Below, in pieces: positions 58,459 to 64,000 of a stretch of DNA of 64,000 bases. The notes beneath the pieces are model-generated. The model was not told the DNA's origin, made no database searches, and worked only from the letters and a program-made list of their open reading frames with translations. Where the stretch lies: NCBI GenBank assembly GCA_951799445.1, contig OX637288.1:31661288-31725287 (forward strand), given 5' to 3'. Origin of the DNA: Pseudisothecium myosuroides. Lineage: Eukaryota > Streptophyta > Bryopsida > Hypnales > Lembophyllaceae. The number at the start of each line of letters is the position of its first letter. Positions within the stretch are counted from its first letter, which is position 1. The position numbers and the translations under genes are program-made.

Positions 58459-59103
58459 AGGGCTTGTTTACACCCAAAAACTTAAGGTTGGAGCCCAAAG
58501 AAATGGAGTGTTTTGATTGGAAGATAGCTATGGTACCTAGCTTTTGGGTTTACACCAAATAAAACTTAGGTTGTAGCCAATCATTTATTTAGTGAATGGA
58601 AATCCTTGTTGGAATCCTACATGGCCAAAGTGGATATCAATGACTTCTTAGATCTAAGGAGAATATTTCTTAGGAAGCTCTTAGAGGTACCCAACCCTGA
58701 AGTCCAAGAGAAAATTTGGGAAAACTTGTTCTTGCCAATTGTTTGAAATTGTTTAGAACAAGTTTGTGGACTGTTTTTTGGATGTTTCTAGGCTGTTTTG
58801 GGCCATTTTAGGACTCTTGTGGCCTTTCCTGACCTGATTTCCGGCCTATGAGTTTATGGTCTAATTTGGGCCTATTTTTAGCCTACTTCTATAAAAAAAA
58901 AGTGTACTTTAAAAATTCAACCCCAGCGCACATTGGACAATGGCTCAATTCTTTTAGTTTACACCAAATATTTGGGTCACTATCTATTTATAAAGTCCCT
59001 TGTTTCAAGCATGGTATCCCACTTACAACGATTTCATCCCTTGAACAAGGTACCACATGTGTTCATAGGTTAGAGTCAAAGATTTTGGGTGTAAACATGC
59101 CCT
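58459..59103. mobile_element. Tourist-like (PIF/Harbinger) non-autonomous element
   Basis: The left end AGGGCTTGTTTACACCCAAA and the right end TTTTGGGTGTAAACATGCCCT are inverted repeats; TTA on the left and a mirrored TAA on the right fit the three-base TWA duplication of PIF/Harbinger elements, though the two are not identical on the same strand. The interior (about 645 bases) has no transposase frame; internal TTTACACCAAAT blocks echo the termini. The family assignment rests on the termini alone. Confidence 0.65.
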
Positions 59104-59268
59104 AAGATGGTTGATTATGTTTTGGTAACTATGGGCCAATGTCGCTCAATATTGTTATTGACATTGTAGTTGAGGTTGTATGGCTGGGGTTAGAATCCTA
59201 GTATATGAAGTTTGTTTTTTGCGATATGGTGTTGTAATTGGGTAGGAATATGTTGCTTCTTGGTGTTA

Positions 59269-59349
59269 CTCCCTCCGTTTGGAAACAGTAAATCCATTCT
59301 CAATGGCAATTGCACTAAGAATGGATACACTATTTCCAAACGGAGTGAG
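59269..59349. mobile_element. Stowaway-type MITE, 81 bases
   Basis: CTCCCTCCGTTTGGAAACAG and the mirror CTATTTCCAAACGGAGTGAG are terminal inverted repeats; TA flanks both sides. CTCCCTCCGT is the classical Stowaway/mariner terminus of plants. Only about 38 bases separate the termini, and these also nearly pair (AATCCATTCTC against AAGAATGGAT), so it is almost all hairpin. Confidence 0.9.
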
Positions 59350-59399
59350 TATTTGGTTGTAAAATATGAAATTGTCAATTGGTTTCATGCATTATGAGG

Positions 59400-59888
59400 T
59401 GGTGTAAAATAAGGTAAACTTATGACTAGCTAAACCAGTAATTTCATTCATGTGTTTTCAAAAAAAAAAACCCAGTAATTTCAGCAATAACCTATTGAGT
59501 TATTTGCAATATATTTGGAACTGCATAAATTGTTATTGCTTACTATTTTTTAATATTTAGGGTTTAGGGTTTTTGCCAATGTCTCAAGGGAGAGATGTGT
59601 GTGTTTGTACTGCAATGATGGGGTTTTTTGTGCATGTGGAGGATTGGAGGGATTTGTGTGTATGTGAGAGCTTGATGGATTTGCAGATCGCCCACCCAAT
59701 GCTGAAATGGTTGTTCAAAATTTTAGTTTTATCATGGTTGCATAATATAATATATATGGAACACAATGGAGGCTGGGAATAGAGCCTTGAGTTTATGCTG
59801 ACAGTCTAGGCCACAGCAAGTGAGTGCCAGGTCAGTGGGATGGTGTAAATGAATCCAGGTTTATACATATATAAGGTGGGCACCTGCA
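59400..59888. other. Spacer
   Basis: No supported gene. The plus-strand frame 59573-59782 (69 codons) has no motif. Confidence 0.4.
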
Positions 59889-60160
59889 GAACCGCCATTT
59901 TTGCAACTGTGCCTACTGCCTAGTTACTATTATTAGACCGGTCAAATTTCCATATTTTCTTGTTGGCAAGTGAAAGGAGGTTCCAACGCACCAAAGAAGT
60001 CGACATTTAGATATCGTAGGTAAAAGTTATGAAGGGTCAAAGGGTTTTTTTGGTTGAGGTTCTGAAATCGATTCTTCCACTTAGGCACATATTAATTTTG
60101 GAGATGTATGTAGTGTGACGATGGCGGTTTTAGATTAGTGGCGCATTTGGAGGGGCCCAC
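59889..60160 (+). repeat. Dispersed repeat R1, copy 2
   Basis: Counterpart of 484-735, same orientation; shared TTGGCAAGTGAAAGGAGGTT and GATGGCGGTTTTAGATTAGT-like blocks. This copy is a little longer at the left end. Confidence 0.7.
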
Positions 60161-60267
60161 TTTACAACACTTGATCTATTGGGCAAATGAAGGATGCGTA
60201 GAGCTAGGGACAATGGTTTCAACAAATTATATTATAGATTATATATGACAATTTAATCATGTAATTA

Positions 60268-60490
60268 AAGACAAGTTGATCACTATGGGAATCATCCATT
60301 TGGATATAGTGTGAATCACCTACTTAAAAAAAAAAAAAAAAAAAAACTCATTGGAAGTCAGACTACTCTACAAGACATCTCCTTTTTATAAAAAAATTCC
60401 AAAGATGAACATCTACACTTTTATCATATACAAATAGATTTTTTGTCATCCATTGGACACTTAGTATCTACAACAACGTTACAAGGTCAA
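60268..60490 (+). repeat. Dispersed repeat R2, copy 4
   Basis: Same order of blocks as 58190-58400, interrupted by a run of about 22 A at about 60326-60347. It extends further right than the other copies: ACACTTAGTATCTACAACAA, shared with about 38110. Confidence 0.72.
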
Positions 60491-60985
60491 TACGGAGTAC
60501 TTTTTTGATCCTCGGGTACATGGCAAAGGGGATTAATTTGATATTGTTAAAGTCTATGAAGTGATTTGTTGGGTGATGTTGTGTCAATAACAACTTCCAT
60601 ACCATCCCATTGGATGGTCGATGGCCACTCTCCTTATTTCCTGGAGTGTGTGACCGTGAATTCTTGCCAGGCCAATAGCAAGTGACCTCCTTTGTAATTG
60701 GGCAGACAATGCTTTGCATATGCTTTGTGGCTTGTGACTTTGCTAGTGAGTGGTTGGCTCGCTTGTTATGATTCCAGGGGAGTTTATTGGTCGTTTTCCA
60801 TGTGCAGCCCAAGTCCGGGCACAATTTTTTTTTTCTTCTTGAAACACCCGGGACGATTTCTGGCATTAATGGGGAAAAGGTACAGCGAACCAGAGGCAAT
60901 CACCTTGGTGAGAATTTTTATATTTTCAGATCCAGGCACGAATTTCATCACTCAACTGGATACAAGTTATATGGAGAACTACAAG
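60491..60985. other. Spacer of mixed composition
   Basis: Short frames on both strands (60468-60899 minus, 60698-60988 plus) overlap each other and have no domain. Possibly decayed transposon sequence adjoining R2. Confidence 0.35.
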
Positions 60986-61303
60986 TAAGGTAGCAGCACC
61001 CATAACCGTCAAAATAAGGGTTTTGAACATGATTATTATTAATAAAGATTATGGAAATTATAGGATCTTATTAGCAAGAGAAAAATAACACATGTGCACT
61101 TTTGAATGTATTATTTGGATACTGTGAGAATAAGTTATTAATTTTTAAAGAGACAACTGTAATTGCACCTCATACCAATATTAGGGTTTGATGTTCAAAT
61201 ATAGTACATCCTTATAATCACATTTGTTTATTTCCACAGATTTTTCAAGATTTTAGAGGTGATGGTTTTGGGTATAGTAACGGTTATGGATGTTGCTACC
61301 TTA
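60986..61303. mobile_element. MITE of the TA-AGGTRG family, copy 5
   Basis: Begins TAAGGTAGCAGCACCCATAA and ends TTATGGATGTTGCTACCTTA; termini pair over 24 bases with two mismatches, TA at both edges, about 318 bases, non-coding. Confidence 0.82.
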
Positions 61304-61370
61304 TCCCCTAAAGGCCCAAGGCCTTTTTTCTGCCAAAAAACCATCAAAACTGCCATTTCTATAGCAAGGA

Positions 61371-61644
61371 TGACAGTACGTTTTCACTCGGACTCCATCT
61401 CTCGATAAGAGATGAAGCTGCCTACGTACCTCAGGCTCAAAATCACATTACTTCTGAATAGCCTAAGGATCAGAGTGATGATACGTAGTTCTGGCTGAGA
61501 AGCAACGCGACTCCTCAGAACCTCAACCTTTAAGAGGTACAACCTTAACCTTGAAGAGGTACGAACTAGTGGTATGAAACGGCAGTATACTGACCGTATA
61601 CGCATACGTAGCCAAGCTACCTGACCATTGACCAGGTCTCGACA
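61371..61644 (-). repeat. LTR of copia retrotransposon
   Basis: On the minus strand the sequence runs from TGTCGAGACCTGG (61644) to CGTACTGTCA (61371), TG to CA, 274 bases. Directly before it (61645-61656 on the plus strand) is a purine-rich tract on the element strand (AAGAGGGGGAG), the usual plus-strand primer site. The outer flank AAGGA (61366-61370) would be one side of the target duplication; the other side is outside the window. The outer boundary is inferred from the TG/CA rule. Confidence 0.75.
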
Positions 61645-61738
61645 CTCCCCCTCTTGGCGGAGGTGGGATGCCAGAAAACCGGTTCTGTTTGACCTAATCG
61701 CAAAGTATCGTAGTTTTTCAAAATCCTGTCACTAGTCG

Positions 61739-64000
61739 TTATGAACTAAGTTGTGTCTTTTCCTTTCGGACTTGTGCTAACGATCGCATCTTCATTGACA
61801 ACATATGTTTGTGATGGGAAGATGGTGGTAACGTTTTTGTAAACAAATCAGCGATGTTCTCGGCAGAGGTAATCTTCTCGATGGATATGGTGCCGATTTT
61901 TGTTTGCTCAGCAGCATAGAAGATTTTCGGTGTCAAATGCTTCGTATTGTTGGATTTAATGAAACCTTCTGACATCTGGTGCCGGCAGGCGTCATTATCC
62001 TCGAAGATCTTCATAGGTTTTATATCAATCTCGAGATTTGCTAACGTTTTTAGGCTTGATGACAAATTTCGCAGCCAAACAGCTTCCTTGGTGGTGTCAA
62101 ATAAGGCGATCAATTCAGCATGATTTGAAGATGTTGTGACTGTGGGTTGTAGCTTCGAACTCCAGGAGATCGCTGAATCAGCCATAGTAAAAACGTAGCC
62201 GGACTGCGACCTTCCTTTCTCAGGAGCCGACAGGTACCCGGCATCTGCATAACCTTTAATCGGTTGGAAATTTCTTTCAAAAAGAATGCCGTAGTCTCTG
62301 GTCCCGTTCAAGTAACGTAGCATATGTTTTACTCCGCGCCAGTGTCGTTTAGTCGGTTCCGCGCTATGTCTTGACAATAAATGAGTTGAGAACTTCAGGT
62401 CTGGTCTTACATTTAGCGATAACCAAGACATTGACATTACAGCGGTAATATATGGGTACTCCGAAGAGAGTATCTCTTCATTGTCTCGCAACGGACCATA
62501 CTCGTCTTGATCCGTTTTTAGGGTTCTGACCGTTAAAGGTGTGGAGACTGGATGAGCCTCTGACATCGCGAATTTCTCGAGAAGTCTACTTGTATATGAA
62601 GTCATATGCAAGAATACAGAGCCGTCCTCAAAATGCTCTAGTTCCACGCCTAAGCATCTTGGAGTTCGTCCATAGTCCTTGACTTTGTACTTGTGTTTCA
62701 TCAGGTCAACAGTTTTCTCGACTGCTGCCCGAGTGCCGAAGATATTTAAGTCGTCGACATAAATTGCGATCAGCACAAGGTGCTTTCCTCTGCGGTTCAC
62801 AAATACACAAGGTGTGTATTTATTTGCTTTAAAACCCTGTTGGATCAGATAATCCGTTAAATTCTGGTACCATAGTCGTCCAGACTGTTTCAAGCCATAA
62901 ATGGCTTTCTGGATCCTTACAACTTGACCCAGTTCTCTCTTTCTCTTCCTAGAGATGATATTCAGATTTTCAAGATTGGTAGGATCTGAGGAGGGGGCAA
63001 ACGTCACACGTTTATGGCCCTTTCCCAAATCCTGCGTTTTCTTGTCGACTAGCTCTGTTTTTGCTCTCTGGGACTGTCCCGAGTTGCCCATATCCTGCAT
63101 TGAGCTCTCTTTTGTCGAGTTGATGGATTCTACCCCTTCGGGGAGCTCCATATACATTTCTTTGTCCATCCTGCCATACAGGTAGGCTGTGACAATATCT
63201 AACAGTCTAAATGAGAGTCTTTCCTGCACAGCCAGAGCTATTAGGAATCTGAATGTAATTGAATCCATTACTGGGCTGTAGGTGAAATCATAGTCAATTC
63301 CAAACTGTTGAGTAAAGCCCTTCGCAACTAAGCGTGCTTTATAGCGGATTATCTTTCCTTCAGAGTCTCTTTTCTTTGCAAAAACCCATTTAGAACGAAT
63401 GGGTTTCATATCAAGTGTCTTAGGCTGCGGCACCCCAAAGACTTGTCTTTCTTTCATTGAATTCATCTCATCTTGCATTGCACGTTTCCAGTGCGGCCAT
63501 TCTACTGATCTCTTTGCTTGTGGGACCGTTTTTGGTATGTCAGGGTTTTCTAAAATAGCATTGACGGTGTGCACCATCAAGGCTTCATTCTTACAAATGG
63601 TTCGTCTATCCCAGACGTGATCAGTGAGTGCTACATCCGTTGCTTCTTCGAAGCTAGGCTGGTTAGTTGCTACTCCCCTTGGACCTTGTGTTACTCCCCC
63701 TGTCTCCGGCAATGCCCCCCCAGTAATATGTGGTGTTCTCCCTAAATTCTTTGGCTTATTTTTAGACCCTAAAGGACGTCCCCTTTTTCGTCGAATTTGA
63801 GAGACGTTCGCCGGTGTATTATCTGGTAGTATTCGTGCTGGAGTGTATTGGACTTGGGTGTAGGGGGTTTTTACAATATCAGGTGTGTCAGCAAAAGCAT
63901 CAGGTAGCTTGCGAGCAAGTTCTCGCAGCCTCAGTATTCGTTGCACTTCCCCATCGCAGCGATAATCTGGGCTGTCGTCAATTGTCGCTGTATGCCAATT
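61739..64000 (-). mobile_element. Ty1/copia retrotransposon pol, 3' part (RT and RNase H)
   Basis: One open frame continues past the right edge, so gag, protease and integrase lie outside. Counting from 63946: an AT-hook-like RKRGRPLGSKNKPK (53-66), RT start SVEWPHWKRAMQDEMNSM, KARLVAKGFTQQFGIDYDFT, LLDIVTAYLYG (catalytic Asp250), AIYGLKQSGRLWY, IYVDDL (YVDD at 396-399), then the RNase H motifs KGYADAGY, SSNHAELIAL, EDNDAC and TKHLTPKIFYAAE, stop at 61739-61741. All catalytic motifs are present and no stop interrupts, so the copy is recent or still constrained. Unusual: about 68 residues (272-340, K/R-rich, containing GKGHKRVTFAPSS) are inserted between ELPEG and VVRIQKAIYGLK, normally close together in copia elements. 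Confidence 0.93.

Overview
The window is nuclear DNA of a land plant. Evidence: multi-exon genes with GT-AG introns, a vacuolar-type plant CAT transporter, a plant-specific LSD1-type zinc-finger protein, a plastid-targeted YjbQ/UPF0047 protein, a Ty1/copia retrotransposon, and many short inverted-repeat elements in AT-rich spacer. A non-seed plant (bryophyte, lycophyte or fern) is my weak guess from the style of the kinase family; nothing in the window proves it.

Layout. 1-4.9 kb is gene-free and AT-rich, but holds a very long, nearly perfect inverted repeat (682-base arms, 24-base loop, 1269-2656). 5-26.4 kb is dominated by a direct segmental duplication: block 1 (about 4973-14635) and block 2 (about 17041-26405). 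Each carries one intronless gene for a protein with two kinase domains, an intact kinase followed by a probable pseudokinase (7352-9202 and 18245-20161). A 5' flanking segment exists in three copies. Differential transposon insertions in the two blocks give natural empty/filled site pairs. The 2.4-kb spacer between the blocks (14.64-17.04 kb) holds decayed gene pieces on both strands, one with an intact-looking intron and a nonsense codon.

26.4-30 kb: an eight-exon gene for a plastid-targeted YjbQ/UPF0047 protein (26793-29847), reconstructed exon by exon with consistent phases. 30-38.5 kb: mostly AT-rich repeats and MITE-like elements. 38.6-46.0 kb: a 14-exon cationic amino acid transporter gene (39405-46008, 691 residues predicted), GC-rich at its 5' end. 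46-53 kb: AT-rich repeats. 53650-54300 (minus strand): an LSD1-like protein with three zinc fingers. 55-61.3 kb: MITE-like elements, including an 81-base Stowaway-type element and a Tourist-like one. 61371 to the right edge: the 3' part of a copia retrotransposon on the minus strand, with LTR, polypurine tract, and reverse transcriptase and RNase H in an open frame.

There is no operon-like cooperation. The three single-copy genes (YjbQ-like, CAT, LSD1-like) are ordinary housekeeping or stress genes. The kinase pair is the lineage-specific, recently duplicated part. All alignments were made by eye; identities are not computed.
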